64,000 bases of DNA from Polynucleobacter sp. HIN11 (GTDB taxonomy: Bacteria; Pseudomonadota; Gammaproteobacteria; Burkholderiales; Burkholderiaceae): positions 1 through 64,000 of the forward strand of contig NZ_AP028142.1 of NCBI RefSeq assembly GCF_030297675.1, in the 5' to 3' direction. A program made the translations under genes and the position numbers. The notes beneath the pieces were generated by a model that was not told the DNA's origin, ran no database searches, and was given only the letters and a program-made list of their open reading frames with translations. Position 1 is the stretch's first letter. The number at the start of each line of letters is the position of its first letter. Shown one piece after another: positions 48,012 to 58,973 of this stretch.

Positions 48012-50114
48012 GTGGCACGTAAAACCCCCATTGAGCGCTATCGAAATATTGGTATCTCTGCACACATCGATGCTGGCAAAACAACCACAACCGAGCGCGT
48101 GTTGTTTTATACCGGCGTAAATCACAAAATCGGCGAAGTTCATGATGGCGCTGCCACGATGGACTGGATGGAGCAAGAGCAAGAGCGAGGGATTACCATC
48201 ACCTCAGCTGCTACCACCGCTTTCTGGAAAGGTATGGCTGGTAATTATCCAGAGCATCGCATCAACATCATTGATACACCAGGACACGTTGACTTCACGA
48301 TTGAAGTGGAGCGCTCAATGCGTGTATTGGATGGTGCTTGCATGGTTTACTGTGCGGTGGGCGGTGTTCAGCCACAGTCTGAGACCGTTTGGCGCCAAGC
48401 AAATAAATACAAAGTGCCACGTTTAGCCTTTGTGAACAAAATGGATCGTACCGGTGCTAACTTCTTTAAGGTCTACGACCAGATGAGATCGCGCCTAAAG
48501 GCAAACCCGATTCCAATTCAGGTTCCAATTGGTGCCGAGGAAAACTTCCAGGGCGTGATTGACTTAATCAAGATGAAAGCCATCATTTGGGATGATGCTT
48601 CTCAGGGAACTAAGTTTGAGTACGGTGATATCCCTGCTGAATTGAAAGAAATCGCTGAAGAGTGGCGCGAGAAAATGCTTGAGGCTGCGGCTGAGAGCTC
48701 TGAGGAAATGATGGACAAGTACCTTGGCGGCGAAACTCTGACAGAGGAAGACATCAAGAAGGCACTCCGTCAACGGACCATCGCTGGTGAAATCGTTCCC
48801 ATGCTTTGTGGCAGCGCTTTCAAAAATAAAGGCGTCCAAGCAATGTTGGATGCGGTTGTTGATTTCTTGCCCTCACCCGTTGATATTCCTCCGGTCAAAG
48901 GCGAAAAAGAAGACGGTAGTGAAACCAGTCGTAAAGCCAGTGATGATGAAAAGTTCTCGGCACTTGCATTTAAGATCATGACTGATCCCTTTGTGGGCCA
49001 GTTGATTTTCTTCCGCGTCTACTCTGGCGTTGTGAATTCTGGTGACACGATTTATAACCCCATCAAGGGCAAAAAAGAGCGTATCGGTCGTCTACTGCAG
49101 ATGCATGCCAATCAGCGCGAAGAAATTAAAGAAGTTCGTGCTGGCGACATTGCCGCAGCGGTTGGTTTAAAAGAAGCCACCACTGGTGAAACTCTTTGCG
49201 ACCCAGATAATATTTTGATCTTAGAGCGCATGGTGTTCCCAGAGCCCGTGATCTCTCAGGCCGTTGAGCCAAAAACGAAGGCTGACCAAGAGAAGATGGG
49301 CTTAGCGCTCAATCGCCTTGCACAAGAAGATCCATCATTCCGCGTCAAGACCGATGAAGAATCTGGTCAGACGATTATTTCTGGAATGGGCGAGCTACAC
49401 CTTGAGATTATTGTTGATCGCATGAAGCGCGAGTTCGGCGTTGAGGCAACGGTTGGTAAACCACAAGTTGCTTATCGTGAAACCATTCGTAAGGTTTGCG
49501 ACGAAATCGAAGGCAAATTTGTTAAGCAATCTGGTGGCCGTGGTCAATATGGTCATGTGGTATTGAAACTTGAGCCACAAGACCCAGGTAAGGGCTTTGA
49601 GTTTGTTGATGCGATCAAGGGTGGAGTTGTTCCTCGTGAATACATTCCTGCGGTTGAAAAGGGTATCGTGGAGACGCTCAATGCCGGAGTCCTTGCTGGC
49701 TACCCAGTGGTTGACGTAAAGGCAACCCTGTTCTTTGGTTCCTATCACGATGTTGACTCGAATGAGAATGCATTCAAAATGGCGGCGTCGATGGCATTCA
49801 AAGACGGTATGCGTAAAGCAAGCCCAGTTCTGCTTGAGCCAATGATGGCGGTAGAAGTTGAAACGCCAGAAGATTTCATGGGTAATGTGATGGGTGATTT
49901 ATCTTCTCGTCGCGGCATCATGCAAGGTATGGATGATATCCCTGGTGGCGGCAAGATTGTGCGCGCTGAGGTTCCCCTTGCAGAAATGTTTGGATATTCA
50001 ACCGGCTTGCGCTCACTAACCCAAGGTCGCGCGACCTACACCATGGAATTTAAGCATTATTCAGAAGCACCGAAGAACGTGGCTGATGCTGTGATTGCAG
50101 CAAAAGCAAAGTAA
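48012..50114 (+). CDS. fusA: Elongation factor G
   Basis: EF-G drives translocation on the ribosome with GTP. The 700-residue protein (E. coli 704) starts at GTG 48012 after AGAGGAAAA. The P-loop [10 protein letters not shown] is near residue 18, followed by [19 protein letters not shown] and NKMDRTGA. Domains II-V follow, with [18 protein letters not shown]. No insertion or truncation is seen. It sits 39 bases before the second tuf. Confidence 0.98.
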   Translation: MARKTPIERYRNIGISAHIDAGKTTTTERVLFYTGVNHKIGEVHDGAATMDWMEQEQERGITITSAATTAFWKGMAGNYPEHRINIIDTPGHVDFTIEVERSMRVLDGACMVYCAVGGVQPQSETVWRQANKYKVPRLAFVNKMDRTGANFFKVYDQMRSRLKANPIPIQVPIGAEENFQGVIDLIKMKAIIWDDASQGTKFEYGDIPAELKEIAEEWREKMLEAAAESSEEMMDKYLGGETLTEEDIKKALRQRTIAGEIVPMLCGSAFKNKGVQAMLDAVVDFLPSPVDIPPVKGEKEDGSETSRKASDDEKFSALAFKIMTDPFVGQLIFFRVYSGVVNSGDTIYNPIKGKKERIGRLLQMHANQREEIKEVRAGDIAAAVGLKEATTGETLCDPDNILILERMVFPEPVISQAVEPKTKADQEKMGLALNRLAQEDPSFRVKTDEESGQTIISGMGELHLEIIVDRMKREFGVEATVGKPQVAYRETIRKVCDEIEGKFVKQSGGRGQYGHVVLKLEPQDPGKGFEFVDAIKGGVVPREYIPAVEKGIVETLNAGVLAGYPVVDVKATLFFGSYHDVDSNENAFKMAASMAFKDGMRKASPVLLEPMMAVEVETPEDFMGNVMGDLSSRRGIMQGMDDIPGGGKIVRAEVPLAEMFGYSTGLRSLTQGRATYTMEFKHYSEAPKNVADAVIAAKAK

Positions 50115-50153
50115 ATTTTTGAACATTGATTAGCTAAATAAAAGGCACCCAAA

Positions 50154-51344
50154 ATGGCAAAAGAAAAATTTGAACGGACTAAACCCCATGTGAACGTTGG
50201 CACCATTGGTCACGTCGACCACGGTAAGACCACGCTAACCGCGGCAATCACCACCGTGCTCTCCAAGCTCTTTGGTGGCGAAGCAAAAGCCTACGATCAG
50301 ATCGATGCGGCCCCTGAAGAGAAGGCCCGTGGTATTACGATTAATACCGCCCACGTCGAGTACGAGACCAAGAACCGTCACTACGCGCACGTCGATTGCC
50401 CAGGTCACGCCGACTATGTGAAGAACATGATTACTGGTGCTGCCCAGATGGACGGCGCTATTTTGGTGGTCTCGGCAGCCGATGGCCCCATGCCCCAAAC
50501 CCGTGAGCACATCCTCTTGGCCCGCCAAGTAGGCGTGCCTTACATCATCGTGTTTATGAACAAATGCGATATGGTCGACGACGCTGAACTCTTAGAGCTC
50601 GTGGAGATGGAAGTGCGTGAGCTGCTCTCCAAGTATGAGTTCCCAGGCGACGATACCCCCATTGTCAAGGGCTCTGCCAAGCTCGCCTTAGAAGGCGACA
50701 AGGGTGAGTTGGGCGAAGGCGCCATCATGAAGCTTGCTGAAGCTTTAGATAGCTATATCCCCAATCCTGAGCGTGCGATTGATGGCGCATTCTTGATGCC
50801 AGTCGAAGACGTGTTCTCGATCTCTGGTCGTGGCACGGTGGTGACCGGTCGTGTTGAGCGCGGCATTATTAAAGTCGGTGAAGAGATTGAGATCGTCGGT
50901 ATTAAGCCCACCCTCAAAACCACCTGCACTGGCGTAGAGATGTTCCGTAAACTGCTCGATCAAGGTCAAGCAGGTGATAACGTCGGTATCCTCTTGCGCG
51001 GCACCAAGCGCGAGGAAGTCGAGCGTGGCCAAGTATTAGCTAAGCCCGGCTCGATTACCCCCCACACCCACTTTACTGCTGAGGTTTATGTGTTGTCCAA
51101 AGATGAGGGCGGTCGTCACACCCCCTTCTTTAACAACTACCGCCCTCAGTTTTACTTCCGTACCACCGATGTCACCGGCTCAATTGAGTTGCCTAAGGAC
51201 AAAGAGATGGTGATGCCTGGCGATAACGTCACCATCACCGTAAAGCTTATTGCCCCCATCGCGATGGAAGAGGGCTTGCGCTTTGCAATCCGTGAAGGCG
51301 GTCGTACCGTCGGTGCGGGTGTAGTTGCGAAGATTTTGGCTTAA
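50154..51344 (+). CDS. tuf: Elongation factor Tu (second copy)
   Basis: This is the str-operon copy of EF-Tu, 396 residues with [16 protein letters not shown] and NKCD. By eye its DNA is identical to the copy at 33517 from 12 bases before the ATG to the stop codon. The flanks diverge immediately outside that block. Such identity points to ongoing gene conversion between the copies. It closes the str operon; a hairpin follows before rpsJ. Confidence 0.98.
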   Translation: MAKEKFERTKPHVNVGTIGHVDHGKTTLTAAITTVLSKLFGGEAKAYDQIDAAPEEKARGITINTAHVEYETKNRHYAHVDCPGHADYVKNMITGAAQMDGAILVVSAADGPMPQTREHILLARQVGVPYIIVFMNKCDMVDDAELLELVEMEVRELLSKYEFPGDDTPIVKGSAKLALEGDKGELGEGAIMKLAEALDSYIPNPERAIDGAFLMPVEDVFSISGRGTVVTGRVERGIIKVGEEIEIVGIKPTLKTTCTGVEMFRKLLDQGQAGDNVGILLRGTKREEVERGQVLAKPGSITPHTHFTAEVYVLSKDEGGRHTPFFNNYRPQFYFRTTDVTGSIELPKDKEMVMPGDNVTITVKLIAPIAMEEGLRFAIREGGRTVGAGVVAKILA

Positions 51345-51359
51345 TTGTTTTGCACGATT

Positions 51360-51392
51360 GGGAATATTTGTGCTGCAGATATTCCCTTGTTC
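51360..51392 (+). terminator. Possible terminator/attenuator between tuf and rpsJ
   Basis: GGGAATAT (51360-51367) pairs with ATATTCCC (51379-51386) around an 11-base loop and is followed by the T-rich TTGTTCTTT. It could end the str operon or attenuate read-through into rpsJ. Confidence 0.5.
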
Positions 51393-51442
51393 TTTAGTTG
51401 GATGATTAACGCGGCAGCACCGCACTGCTCTTTGGAATAAAT

Positions 51443-51754
51443 ATGCAAAACCAGAAAATTAGAATTCGTTTGAAAGCGTTTGATTATCGATTGATCGATC
51501 AATCTGCTGCTGAGATTGTAGATACTGCAAAGCGCACTGGCGCTGTTGTCAAGGGCCCAATTCCTTTGCCAACCCGTATTGAGCGTTTTGATTTGTTGCG
51601 CTCGCCCCATGTGAACAAGACTTCACGCGATCAAATGGAGATCCGCACCCATTTACGTTTGATGGACATTGTGGATCCAACTGAGAAAACGGTGGACGCC
51701 CTGATGAAGTTGGATTTGCCTGCCGGCGTGGATGTTGAAATCAAGTTGCAGTAA
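51443..51754 (+). CDS. rpsJ: Ribosomal protein S10
   Basis: S10 is part of the 30S head and also joins NusB at boxA for rRNA antitermination, so it links directly to the boxA elements in this window. The 103-residue product has the same length as E. coli S10 and contains [20 protein letters not shown] and the loop [17 protein letters not shown]. It is separated from rplC by 185 bases that contain a predicted promoter, unlike the tighter E. coli S10 operon. Confidence 0.97.
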   Translation: MQNQKIRIRLKAFDYRLIDQSAAEIVDTAKRTGAVVKGPIPLPTRIERFDLLRSPHVNKTSRDQMEIRTHLRLMDIVDPTEKTVDALMKLDLPAGVDVEIKLQ

Positions 51755-51764
51755 GGTAGATTGC

Positions 51765-51801
51765 GCAAAAGTTTGTTAGTTTTGCCTTTTTAGGCTAGAA
51801 T
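51765..51801 (+). promoter_or_regulatory. Predicted internal promoter and hairpin upstream of rplC
   Basis: TTGTTA (51773-51778) and TAGAAT (51796-51801) have 17-base spacing. The -35 lies in the loop of a terminator-like hairpin: GCAAAA (51765-51770) pairs with TTTTGC (51780-51785) and is followed by C and T5. A further stem GCTTTTC/GAAAAGC (51807-51828) lies in the leader. The remaining bases to 51939 hold no gene. Confidence 0.6.
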
Positions 51802-51939
51802 TGAAGGCTTTTCGTAGTTTTGAAAAGCTAGGTTTGTAGTACATAAATTGTAAGTGCTTGTTTTATATAAACATTTTTATTTAAAACAGGTTAAATTAAA
51901 TTTCCGCTGACCAATCGAAGTCAGCATTGGAGTAAGAAT

Positions 51940-52590
51940 ATGAGCTTAGGCTTGATCGGCCGTAAGGTCGGCATGACCCGTCTGTTTACGGATGAAGGGG
52001 AAGCTATCCCTGTCACCGTGATTGATGTGAGCGATAACCGGGTTGCTCAAGTGAAAACCCAGGCAACGGATGGCTATGATGCTGTTCAGTTAGCTCACGG
52101 AACACGCCGCGCTAGCCGCGTAACCAAGGCGATGGCTGGACACTTTGCAAAAGCAGGTGTGATGGCTGGCAATGCCTTAAATGAATTCCATGTTGATGCT
52201 GAAAAATTGGCCGAGATGAAGCCTGGTCAAGTCGTTGGCGTTGATGTTTTTGCTGCCGGTCAAAAGGTGGATGTGCAAGGTGTAACGATTGGTAAGGGTT
52301 ACGCTGGAACGATTAAGCGCTACCACTTTGCGTCTGGTCGCGCGAGTCATGGTAACTCCCGTTCACACAATGTTCCAGGCTCTATTGGTATGGCGCAAGA
52401 TCCAGGCCGTGTTTTTCCTGGTAAGCGCATGACCGGTCATTTGGGTGATGTAACTCGTACCGTTCAAAATCTGGTGATTGCTCGCATTGATGCGGAGCGC
52501 AATCTCATTATGGTCAAGGGCGCTATTCCCGGCGCTCCTGGTGGAAAAGTACTTGTTACTCCAGCTGTTAAAGCTGTAGCTAAGAAATAA
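51940..52590 (+). CDS. rplC: Ribosomal protein L3
   Basis: L3 is an early assembly protein of the 50S subunit near the peptidyl transferase centre. The 216-residue product (E. coli 209) begins [20 protein letters not shown]. It contains the extended loop [22 protein letters not shown], which includes the usual site of glutamine methylation context in proteobacteria. GGAGTAAGAAT precedes the ATG. rplD follows after nine bases. Confidence 0.97.
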   Translation: MSLGLIGRKVGMTRLFTDEGEAIPVTVIDVSDNRVAQVKTQATDGYDAVQLAHGTRRASRVTKAMAGHFAKAGVMAGNALNEFHVDAEKLAEMKPGQVVGVDVFAAGQKVDVQGVTIGKGYAGTIKRYHFASGRASHGNSRSHNVPGSIGMAQDPGRVFPGKRMTGHLGDVTRTVQNLVIARIDAERNLIMVKGAIPGAPGGKVLVTPAVKAVAKK

Positions 52591-52599
52591 GGAGAGGAC

Positions 52600-53220
52600 A
52601 TGGAACTGAAACTTCTCCAAGACAACGGCCAGCTAGGTGCTGGTGTACAAGCTTCACCCGAAGTATTTGAGCGTGAGTACAACGAAGCACTTGTTCATCA
52701 GATCGTAGTTGCTTATCAAGCAAATGCACGTAGTGGTAATCGCGCACAAAAAGATCGTGAGCAAGTAAAGCACAGCACAAAAAAACCATGGCGCCAAAAA
52801 GGTACCGGCCGTGCCCGTGCTGGTATGAGCTCTTCGCCATTGTGGCGTGGAGGCGGTCGGATATTCCCGAACTCTCCAGAAGAAAATTTTTCGCACAAGG
52901 TCAACAAGAAAATGTATCGCGCTGGTATGCGCTCGATCCTTTCTCAGTTGGCGCGCGAAGGTCGTTTAAATGTGGTCGACCAATTTAATTTGGATGCGCC
53001 CAAGACCAAGTTGTTGGCTGAGAAAGTCAAGGGTATGGGTCTTGAGTCGGTATTAATTATTTTGGATGAGGTTAGCGAGAATCTTTATCTTGCATCGCGC
53101 AATTTGCACAAAGTTGCTGTGGTTGAACCTCAGCATGCAGACCCCTTGTCATTAGTTCAGTTTCAAAAAGTATTGGTGAGCAAAGCAGCGATCGCCAAGA
53201 TGGAGGAGTTGCTGAAATGA
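52600..53220 (+). CDS. rplD: Ribosomal protein L4
   Basis: L4 lines the nascent peptide tunnel and in E. coli regulates the S10 operon. The 206-residue protein (E. coli 201) has the tunnel loop [21 protein letters not shown], intact. GGAGAGGAC precedes the ATG. The stop overlaps the rplW start by four bases (ATGA), so the two are coupled. The usual E. coli L4 target upstream of rpsJ is not evident here. Confidence 0.97.
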   Translation: MELKLLQDNGQLGAGVQASPEVFEREYNEALVHQIVVAYQANARSGNRAQKDREQVKHSTKKPWRQKGTGRARAGMSSSPLWRGGGRIFPNSPEENFSHKVNKKMYRAGMRSILSQLAREGRLNVVDQFNLDAPKTKLLAEKVKGMGLESVLIILDEVSENLYLASRNLHKVAVVEPQHADPLSLVQFQKVLVSKAAIAKMEELLK

Positions 53221-53531
53221 GCCAAACACGTAAAAACGATCATCGTCTCATGCAAATTTTGCTTGGACCCATTGTTTCTGAAAAAGCAACGATGGTAGCC
53301 GAAAAGAATGAGCAAGTGATTTTCCAAGTTGCGCGTGACGCAAACAAGCTTGATGTGAAGCAAGCCGTTGAATTGCTTTTCAAAGTTCAAGTCGAGTCTG
53401 TGCAAATCGTCAACCAAAAAGGTAAACCAAAGCGCTTTGGCCGATTTGAGGGTCGACGCGATCACGCTAAGAAGGCTTATGTCAATCTGAAGCCTGGCCA
53501 AGAAATTAACTTTGAAGCGGAGGCAAATTAA
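53217..53531 (+). CDS. rplW: Ribosomal protein L23
   Basis: L23 sits at the tunnel exit and docks trigger factor and SRP. The 104-residue product (E. coli 100) contains [20 protein letters not shown], with the SEK element of the trigger factor dock, and the loop [20 protein letters not shown]. It overlaps rplD by four bases and precedes rplB by two. Confidence 0.97.
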   Translation: MSQTRKNDHRLMQILLGPIVSEKATMVAEKNEQVIFQVARDANKLDVKQAVELLFKVQVESVQIVNQKGKPKRFGRFEGRRDHAKKAYVNLKPGQEINFEAEAN

Positions 53532-53533
53532 TT

Positions 53534-54364
53534 ATGCCGCTCATGAAAACTAAACCGACCTCACCAGGTCGTCGTTCAATGGTCAAGGTGGTTAATCCTG
53601 ATCTGCATAAAGGCAAACCTTTTGCAGGATTGGTTGAGCCACAGTTCCAAAAAGCTGGTCGTAACAATAATGGTCACATTACGACACGTCACAAGGGAGG
53701 TGGTCATAAGCATCACTACCGCGTGGTTGACTTCAAGCGCAACGATAAAGATGGCATTGCCGCTAAGGTTGAGCGCCTAGAATACGATCCAAATCGTAGT
53801 GCAAATATTGCCCTTCTCGTTTTTGCTGATGGTGAACGTCGCTACATCATTGCTTCTAAGGGAATGACAGTTGGACAGCAAGTGATGAATGGTGCCGAGG
53901 CTCCCATCAAAGCAGGAAATAATTTACCGATTCGCAATATTCCAATTGGCAGCACGATCCATTGTGTTGAGATGTTGCCTGGAAAGGGTGCGCAGATCGC
54001 TCGCTCTGCTGGTAGCTCAGCAGTATTGTTGGCCCGCGAAGGTGTGTATGGCCAGGTTCGTTTGCGCTCGGGTGAGGTACGTCGTATTTTGATCGATTGC
54101 CGTGCCACCATTGGCGAAGTTGGCAATGAAGAGCATAGCTTGCGTCAGATTGGTAAAGCAGGTGCAACCCGTTGGCGCGGTATTCGTCCAACAGTTCGCG
54201 GTGTAGCCATGAACCCAATCGACCACCCACATGGTGGTGGCGAAGGACGAACTGGCGAGGGCCGTGTGCCTGTCTCTCCATGGGGAACCCCAACGAAGGG
54301 CTATCGTACCCGTCGCAATAAACGTACAACGACCATGATTGTTCAGCGTCGTCAAAAGCGTTAA
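53534..54364 (+). CDS. rplB: Ribosomal protein L2
   Basis: L2 is required for peptidyl transferase activity and subunit joining. The 276-residue product (E. coli 273) shows [19 protein letters not shown] near the N-terminus and the C-terminal [20 protein letters not shown] with the conserved histidine. It is densely packed, two bases after rplW and 18 before rpsS. Confidence 0.98.
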   Translation: MPLMKTKPTSPGRRSMVKVVNPDLHKGKPFAGLVEPQFQKAGRNNNGHITTRHKGGGHKHHYRVVDFKRNDKDGIAAKVERLEYDPNRSANIALLVFADGERRYIIASKGMTVGQQVMNGAEAPIKAGNNLPIRNIPIGSTIHCVEMLPGKGAQIARSAGSSAVLLAREGVYGQVRLRSGEVRRILIDCRATIGEVGNEEHSLRQIGKAGATRWRGIRPTVRGVAMNPIDHPHGGGEGRTGEGRVPVSPWGTPTKGYRTRRNKRTTTMIVQRRQKR

Positions 54365-54382
54365 TGGATAAGGAATAGATAA

Positions 54383-54661
54383 ATGACTCGTTCTGCGAAA
54401 AAAGGCCCTTTCTGCGATGCCAGCCTTGTGAAAAAGGTTGAGACTGCTCAGGCCAATAAAGATAAGAAGCCAATTAAGACATGGTCACGTCGTTCGACCA
54501 TTCTTCCTGACTTCATTGGATTAACAATTGCTGTTCACAACGGTAAGCAGCACGTTCCAGTCTATGTTTCTGAAAACATGGTTGGACACAAGCTTGGTGA
54601 GTTTGCTTTGACGCGTACGTTCAAGGGACACTCTGCCGACAAGAAAGTAGTGAAGAAGTAA
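54383..54661 (+). CDS. rpsS: Ribosomal protein S19
   Basis: S19 is in the 30S head next to S13 at the inter-subunit bridge. The product is 92 residues, the same as E. coli, beginning [20 protein letters not shown] and ending in [17 protein letters not shown] with a basic tail. AAGGAATAG precedes the ATG. It is part of the S10 operon. Confidence 0.97.
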   Translation: MTRSAKKGPFCDASLVKKVETAQANKDKKPIKTWSRRSTILPDFIGLTIAVHNGKQHVPVYVSENMVGHKLGEFALTRTFKGHSADKKVVKK

Positions 54662-54671
54662 GGGGATGATG

Positions 54672-55001
54672 ATGGAAGTTAAAGCTATTCACCGCGGCGC
54701 ACGAATTTCTGCACAAAAAACACGTTTAGTGGCAGATCAAATTCGTGGCTTGCCGATTTCTCGTGCTATGAACATTTTGAATTTCAGCCCCAAAAAAGCT
54801 GCTTTCATCATGAAGAAGGTGGTTGAATCCGCCATCGCCAATGCCGAACACAATAAAGGTGCCGACATTGATGAGCTCAAAGTGTCCGCTGTGATTGTTG
54901 ATAAAGCAACATCATTAAAGCGTTTTACTGCTCGGGCCAAGGGCCGCGGTAATCGTATCGAGAAACAAAGTTGTCACATTAGCGTGACCCTGAGTAATTA
55001 A
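54672..55001 (+). CDS. rplV: Ribosomal protein L22
   Basis: L22 reaches from the surface into the nascent peptide tunnel. Three ATG codons occur in a row at 54666, 54669 and 54672. The last is best spaced from AAGGGG and gives [20 protein letters not shown], the usual start, with 109 residues (E. coli 110). The hairpin region [21 protein letters not shown] is intact. Confidence 0.95.
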   Translation: MEVKAIHRGARISAQKTRLVADQIRGLPISRAMNILNFSPKKAAFIMKKVVESAIANAEHNKGADIDELKVSAVIVDKATSLKRFTARAKGRGNRIEKQSCHISVTLSN

Positions 55002-55009
55002 GGAAAGAC

Positions 55010-55852
55010 ATGGGCCAAAAAATTAATCCAAATGGATTTCGTCTATCGGTAAGCCGTAACTGGACATCCCGTTGGTATGCCAATAGCAATGATTTTGCCA
55101 ACATGCTCAAAGAGGATGTTGAGGTTCGCAATTATTTGAAGAAGAAGCTGAAGAATGCTTCTGTTAGCAAGGTTTTAATTGAGCGCCCTGCTAAGAACGC
55201 ACGAATTACCATTTTTAGTTCGCGTCCTGGCGTTGTAATTGGTAAGAAGGGTGAGGACATTGAAGTTCTCCGTAAAGAATTACAAAAGCGGATGGGCGTA
55301 CCTGTTCATGTCAATATTGAAGAGATTCGCAAGCCCGAAGTGGATGCCCAGTTGATTGCAGACTCAATCACTCAACAGCTTGAAAAGCGCATTATGTTCC
55401 GTCGTGCCATGAAGCGTGCAATGCAAAGTGCAATGCGTCTTGGAGCTCAAGGCATCAAGATTATGTCCTCTGGCCGTTTGAACGGTGCTGAAATTGCGCG
55501 CCGCGAATGGTATCGCGAGGGTCGCGTTCCACTCCATACTTTGAAGGCGGATATTGATTACGCTACATCTGAGGCGGAAACAACTTATGGAATCATTGGC
55601 GTTAAAGTTTGGGTTTATAAGGGCGACACCTTAGGTCGTGGCGCAGACGCCCAATTGACCCAAAATGCGGCACCAGAAGCCCCAGTTGCTGAAGAGAAAA
55701 AACCACGTCGTGCACCAGCAAAGACTGTGCGACGTGCAGCCGGCGCTGATGTCTCAGCGAAGCCCGGTGAAGAGAAGCCAGCGGTGAAGCCCACTGTAAA
55801 GCGGGTTCGTAAAGCTGCAGCTAGCACAGAAACGAAGAAGGCAGGAGAGTAA
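55010..55852 (+). CDS. rpsC: Ribosomal protein S3 with long C-terminal tail
   Basis: S3 forms part of the mRNA entry channel. Residues 1 to about 212 match the family, with KH-domain [12 protein letters not shown] and [21 protein letters not shown]. The remaining 65 or so residues are rich in lysine, alanine, proline and arginine and have no obvious fold, making the protein 280 residues versus 233 in E. coli. Basic tails on S3 are known in related bacteria. It lies eight bases after rplV and two before rplP. Confidence 0.97.
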   Translation: MGQKINPNGFRLSVSRNWTSRWYANSNDFANMLKEDVEVRNYLKKKLKNASVSKVLIERPAKNARITIFSSRPGVVIGKKGEDIEVLRKELQKRMGVPVHVNIEEIRKPEVDAQLIADSITQQLEKRIMFRRAMKRAMQSAMRLGAQGIKIMSSGRLNGAEIARREWYREGRVPLHTLKADIDYATSEAETTYGIIGVKVWVYKGDTLGRGADAQLTQNAAPEAPVAEEKKPRRAPAKTVRRAAGADVSAKPGEEKPAVKPTVKRVRKAAASTETKKAGE

Positions 55853-55854
55853 GC

Positions 55855-56271
55855 ATGCTGCAACCAAAGCGTCGCAAATATCGTAAAGAACAAAAGGGTC
55901 GCAACACCGGTGTTGCAACACGTGGCAGTTCGGTTGCCTTCGGAGACTTTGGATTGAAGGCGGTTGGCCGCGGTCGTTTAACGGCCCGTCAAATTGAATC
56001 TGCACGTCGCGCCATGACGCGTCATATTAAGCGTGGCGGACGAATTTGGATTCGTATTTTCCCAGACAAGCCCATTTCTCAAAAGCCTGCTGAAGTTCGT
56101 ATGGGTAACGGAAAAGGTAACCCAGAATATTATGTAGCCGAGATTCAGCCAGGCAAAGTTTTGTATGAGATGGACGGTGTTGATGAAACTCTGGCAAGAG
56201 AGGCATTCCGTCTAGCCGCATCCAAGTTGCCTATTCAAACCACGTTTGTGATTCGTCAAATCGGCGCTTAA
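55855..56271 (+). CDS. rplP: Ribosomal protein L16
   Basis: L16 helps position tRNA at the A and P sites. The 138-residue product (E. coli 136) begins [19 protein letters not shown] and contains [20 protein letters not shown] and [15 protein letters not shown]. It overlaps nothing but is only two bases from rpsC, and rpmC follows after 13 bases. Confidence 0.97.
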   Translation: MLQPKRRKYRKEQKGRNTGVATRGSSVAFGDFGLKAVGRGRLTARQIESARRAMTRHIKRGGRIWIRIFPDKPISQKPAEVRMGNGKGNPEYYVAEIQPGKVLYEMDGVDETLAREAFRLAASKLPIQTTFVIRQIGA

Positions 56272-56284
56272 TCAGGAATCCATC

Positions 56285-56479
56285 ATGAAAAGCAAAGAAC
56301 TGCAAAGTAAAGATTTAGGTGCTCTTAATCAAGAGCTATCTGAATTGCTAAAAACCCATTTCAAGCTGCGTATGCAAAAAGCAACTCAGCAACTCCAAAA
56401 TACCAGTCAATTGGGACAGGTCAAGCGTGATATTGCTCGCGTTAAAACCTTTATCACCCAAAAGACTATTCAGAAATAA
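56285..56479 (+). CDS. rpmC: Ribosomal protein L29
   Basis: L29 is a small helical protein at the tunnel exit beside L23. The 64-residue product (E. coli 63) is almost all helix, with the central [20 protein letters not shown] segment typical of the family. CAGGAATCCATC precedes the ATG. It lies between rplP and rpsQ. Confidence 0.96.
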   Translation: MKSKELQSKDLGALNQELSELLKTHFKLRMQKATQQLQNTSQLGQVKRDIARVKTFITQKTIQK

Positions 56480-56492
56480 TTAGGATCGAGAT

Positions 56493-56762
56493 ATGACAGA
56501 AATCTCCAAACCCTTGCGCCGCACCTTGGTTGGTCGTGTTGTTAGCGACAAAATGCAAAAAACTGTGACTGTTCAAGTTGAGCGCCAAGTGAAGCACCCT
56601 GTAATTGGTAAATACGTTGGTAAATCAAAAAAGTATCACGCACATGATGAGACCAATCAATACAAGATGGGCGACACCGTGGAAATTACGGAAGGCAAGC
56701 CAATGGCCAAAACAAAGGCCTGGGTGGTGACCCGCTTGGTTGAGGCCTCCAAGGGAATTTAA
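56493..56762 (+). CDS. rpsQ: Ribosomal protein S17
   Basis: S17 is a primary binding protein of the 30S body with an OB fold. The 89-residue product (E. coli 84) contains [20 protein letters not shown] and [20 protein letters not shown]. It is the last gene of the S10 operon; a 220-base spacer with hairpin and promoter follows. Confidence 0.97.
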   Translation: MTEISKPLRRTLVGRVVSDKMQKTVTVQVERQVKHPVIGKYVGKSKKYHAHDETNQYKMGDTVEITEGKPMAKTKAWVVTRLVEASKGI

Positions 56763-56769
56763 CTTGAAA

Positions 56770-56812
56770 TTTTGACAAGAGATTGTCAAAACAGAGTTTT
56801 TCGTAGTAGAAT
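56770..56812 (+). promoter_or_regulatory. S10/spc junction: hairpin plus predicted spc promoter
   Basis: A perfect nine-pair hairpin (TTTTGACAA 56770-56778, loop GAGA, TTGTCAAAA 56783-56791) is followed downstream by TTTTT. The -35 TTGTCA (56783-56788) lies in its 3' arm and the -10 TAGAAT (56807-56812) is 18 bases on. The spacer from 56813 to 56982 is an AT-rich untranslated leader with no gene visible. Confidence 0.65.
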
Positions 56813-56982
56813 CAAAGGCTTTCCGTGATTAAAAATACTAAATGACGGAAATATAAAGTTTTATTAAGTTGTTGATTTATAAGTAATTTTTATTAAATCC
56901 GAGCTATTTTGCAGCAATGCAAAAGGCTCATAGACGGAACCAAGACTGACGCCATTGGCGTACAAGTTGGGGATTAGACAAA

Positions 56983-57351
56983 ATGATTCAGACTGAAAGC
57001 AGGTTGCAAGTCGCCGATAACACTGGCGCGAGCGAAGTTTTGTGCATCAAGGTATTGGGCGGCTCAAAGCGCCGTTATGCCAATATTGGTGACGTGATTA
57101 AGGTTAGCGTGAAAGCTGCCGCTCCTCGTGGTCGTGTAAAAAAGGGTGACATTTACAACGCCGTGGTTGTTCGTACCGCAAAAGGCGTTCGCCGTCCCGA
57201 CGGGTCCTTAATTAAATTTGATGAAAACGCCGCTGTTTTGCTAAATGCAAAGCTTGAGCCAATTGGCACCCGTATTTTTGGACCAGTTACGCGTGAGCTC
57301 CGTACAGAGCGTTTCATGAAAATCGTTTCGCTTGCCCCAGAAGTTATTTAA
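56983..57351 (+). CDS. rplN: Ribosomal protein L14
   Basis: L14 lies at the subunit interface and binds L19. The 122-residue product (E. coli 123) begins [20 protein letters not shown] and contains [19 protein letters not shown]. It is the first gene of the spc operon. The leader of about 165 bases from the predicted promoter is long. rplX follows after ten bases. Confidence 0.97.
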   Translation: MIQTESRLQVADNTGASEVLCIKVLGGSKRRYANIGDVIKVSVKAAAPRGRVKKGDIYNAVVVRTAKGVRRPDGSLIKFDENAAVLLNAKLEPIGTRIFGPVTRELRTERFMKIVSLAPEVI

Positions 57352-57361
57352 AGAGGTCACT

Positions 57362-57670
57362 ATGAAAAAGATTCGTAAAGGCGACTCCGTGATTGTTATT
57401 ACTGGGCGTGATAAAGGTAAAAAAGGAACGGTCACCGGAATTCTTGAAAACAAATTTGTGGTTGAGGGCGTCAATATTTACAAAAAGAATGTAAAGCCCA
57501 ATCCTAATGATGGAACTACTGGTGGAACTGTTGATAAGACGATGCCAATCGCTGCTTCTAATATTGCATTGGTTGATGCGAACGGCAAACCATCGCGTGT
57601 TGGCATTAAGTTAGTTGATGGCAAAAAAGTGCGTTACTTAAAAACCACTGGCGCGACGCTTAGCGCTTAA
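57362..57670 (+). CDS. rplX: Ribosomal protein L24
   Basis: L24 initiates 50S assembly. The frame is open from 57332 within rplN, but ATG 57362 ([20 protein letters not shown]) is the family start and is preceded by AGAGGTCACT. The product is 102 residues (E. coli 104) with the KOW motif [18 protein letters not shown] at about 7-24. Confidence 0.97.
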   Translation: MKKIRKGDSVIVITGRDKGKKGTVTGILENKFVVEGVNIYKKNVKPNPNDGTTGGTVDKTMPIAASNIALVDANGKPSRVGIKLVDGKKVRYLKTTGATLSA

Positions 57671-57684
57671 GGTTCGGAGAAATT

Positions 57685-58227
57685 ATGAGCACCCGTTTAC
57701 AAGAACATTACAAAAATACAGTCATTGCAAACTTGATGCAGCAGTTTGGCTATAAGTCTGTGATGGAAGTTCCACGCATTACCAAAATTACCCTTAATAT
57801 GGGTTTAGGTGAAGCTGTCAGTGATAAAAAAGTGATTGAGCATGCTGTTGGTGATTTAACCAAAGTTGCTGGTCAAAAGCCCGTTGTTACCAAGGCACGC
57901 AAAGCGATTGCTGGATTTAAGATTCGTCAAGGCTATCCTATCGGTGCGATGGTAACGCTGCGCGGCACTCGCATGTATGAGTTCTTAGATCGTTTTATTA
58001 CGGTTTCTTTGCCACGCGTGCGCGATTTCCGTGGAATCTCCGGTAAAGCGTTTGATGGCCGTGGCAACTACAACATTGGCGTTAAAGAACAAATTATTTT
58101 CCCTGAAATTGAGTACGACAAGATTGATGCATTACGTGGTCTCAATATCAGCATTACGACCACCGCTAAAACCGATGAGGAAGCCAAAGCATTGTTAGCG
58201 GCGTTTAAATTTCCATTTCGCAATTAA
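57685..58227 (+). CDS. rplE: Ribosomal protein L5
   Basis: L5 binds 5S rRNA in the central protuberance. The 180-residue product (E. coli 179) contains [39 protein letters not shown] and the C-terminal [21 protein letters not shown] block. CGGAGAAATT precedes the ATG. It is nine bases before rpsN. Confidence 0.97.
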   Translation: MSTRLQEHYKNTVIANLMQQFGYKSVMEVPRITKITLNMGLGEAVSDKKVIEHAVGDLTKVAGQKPVVTKARKAIAGFKIRQGYPIGAMVTLRGTRMYEFLDRFITVSLPRVRDFRGISGKAFDGRGNYNIGVKEQIIFPEIEYDKIDALRGLNISITTTAKTDEEAKALLAAFKFPFRN

Positions 58228-58236
58228 GAGGCAAAC

Positions 58237-58542
58237 GTGGCAAAACTATCTTTAATTGAGCGTGAGAAAAAACGCGCTAAGTTGGTTGCAAAATTCACGC
58301 ATAAGCGCGCTGAGCTCAAGTCGATCATTAACGACACAAGCCGCAGTGACGAGGAGCGTTATGAGGCCCGTTTGAAGCTGCAGTCATTGCCGCGCAATGC
58401 GAGCCCTATTCGCCAACGTAATCGTTGTTCATTAACCGGTCGTCCACGTGGCACCTTCCGCAAATTTGGTTTGGCGCGCGGCAAGATCCGTGAGATTGCT
58501 TTCCGTGGCGAGATCCCCGGTTTAACCAAGGCCAGCTGGTAA
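58237..58542 (+). CDS. rpsN: Ribosomal protein S14
   Basis: S14 is in the 30S head beside S3 and S10. The product is 101 residues, the same as the E. coli long form, and lacks the zinc cysteines of the short form. It contains [20 protein letters not shown] and ends [12 protein letters not shown]. It starts at GTG 58237 after AGAGGC. Confidence 0.97.
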   Translation: MAKLSLIEREKKRAKLVAKFTHKRAELKSIINDTSRSDEERYEARLKLQSLPRNASPIRQRNRCSLTGRPRGTFRKFGLARGKIREIAFRGEIPGLTKASW

Positions 58543-58567
58543 GCGGCGAACGAATTTAGGAGAACCC

Positions 58568-58963
58568 ATGAGTATTAGTGATCCAATCGCCGATATGTTG
58601 ACCAGAATTCGCAACGCGCAAGCGGTGCAGAAAACTTTGGTTACCATGCCGTCGTCAAAATTAAAAGTAGCGATTGCCAAGGTCTTGAAAGACGAAGGCT
58701 ATATCGATAGTTTTGAAATCACCGGTGAAGCAGCTAAGCCAGTATTGAAGATTGATCTGAAATACTACGCTGGCCGTCCTGTGATTGAACGAATTGAGCG
58801 AGTTTCAACCCCTAGCTTGCGTATCTACAAAGGACGCCATGACATTCCTGAGGTCATGAATGGCTTGGGCGTTGCCATTATTTCAACACCGCAAGGTTTG
58901 ATGACCGATCGCAAAGCGCGCGCATCTGGCGTTGGCGGTGAAGTCATTTGCTACGTGGCTTAA
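58568..58963 (+). CDS. rpsH: Ribosomal protein S8
   Basis: S8 binds the central domain of 16S rRNA and, in E. coli, represses the spc operon by binding near the rplE start. The 131-residue product (E. coli 130) begins [18 protein letters not shown] and ends with [24 protein letters not shown] precedes the ATG. rplF follows after ten bases. Confidence 0.97.
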   Translation: MSISDPIADMLTRIRNAQAVQKTLVTMPSSKLKVAIAKVLKDEGYIDSFEITGEAAKPVLKIDLKYYAGRPVIERIERVSTPSLRIYKGRHDIPEVMNGLGVAIISTPQGLMTDRKARASGVGGEVICYVA

Positions 58964-58973
58964 GGAGAGAACA

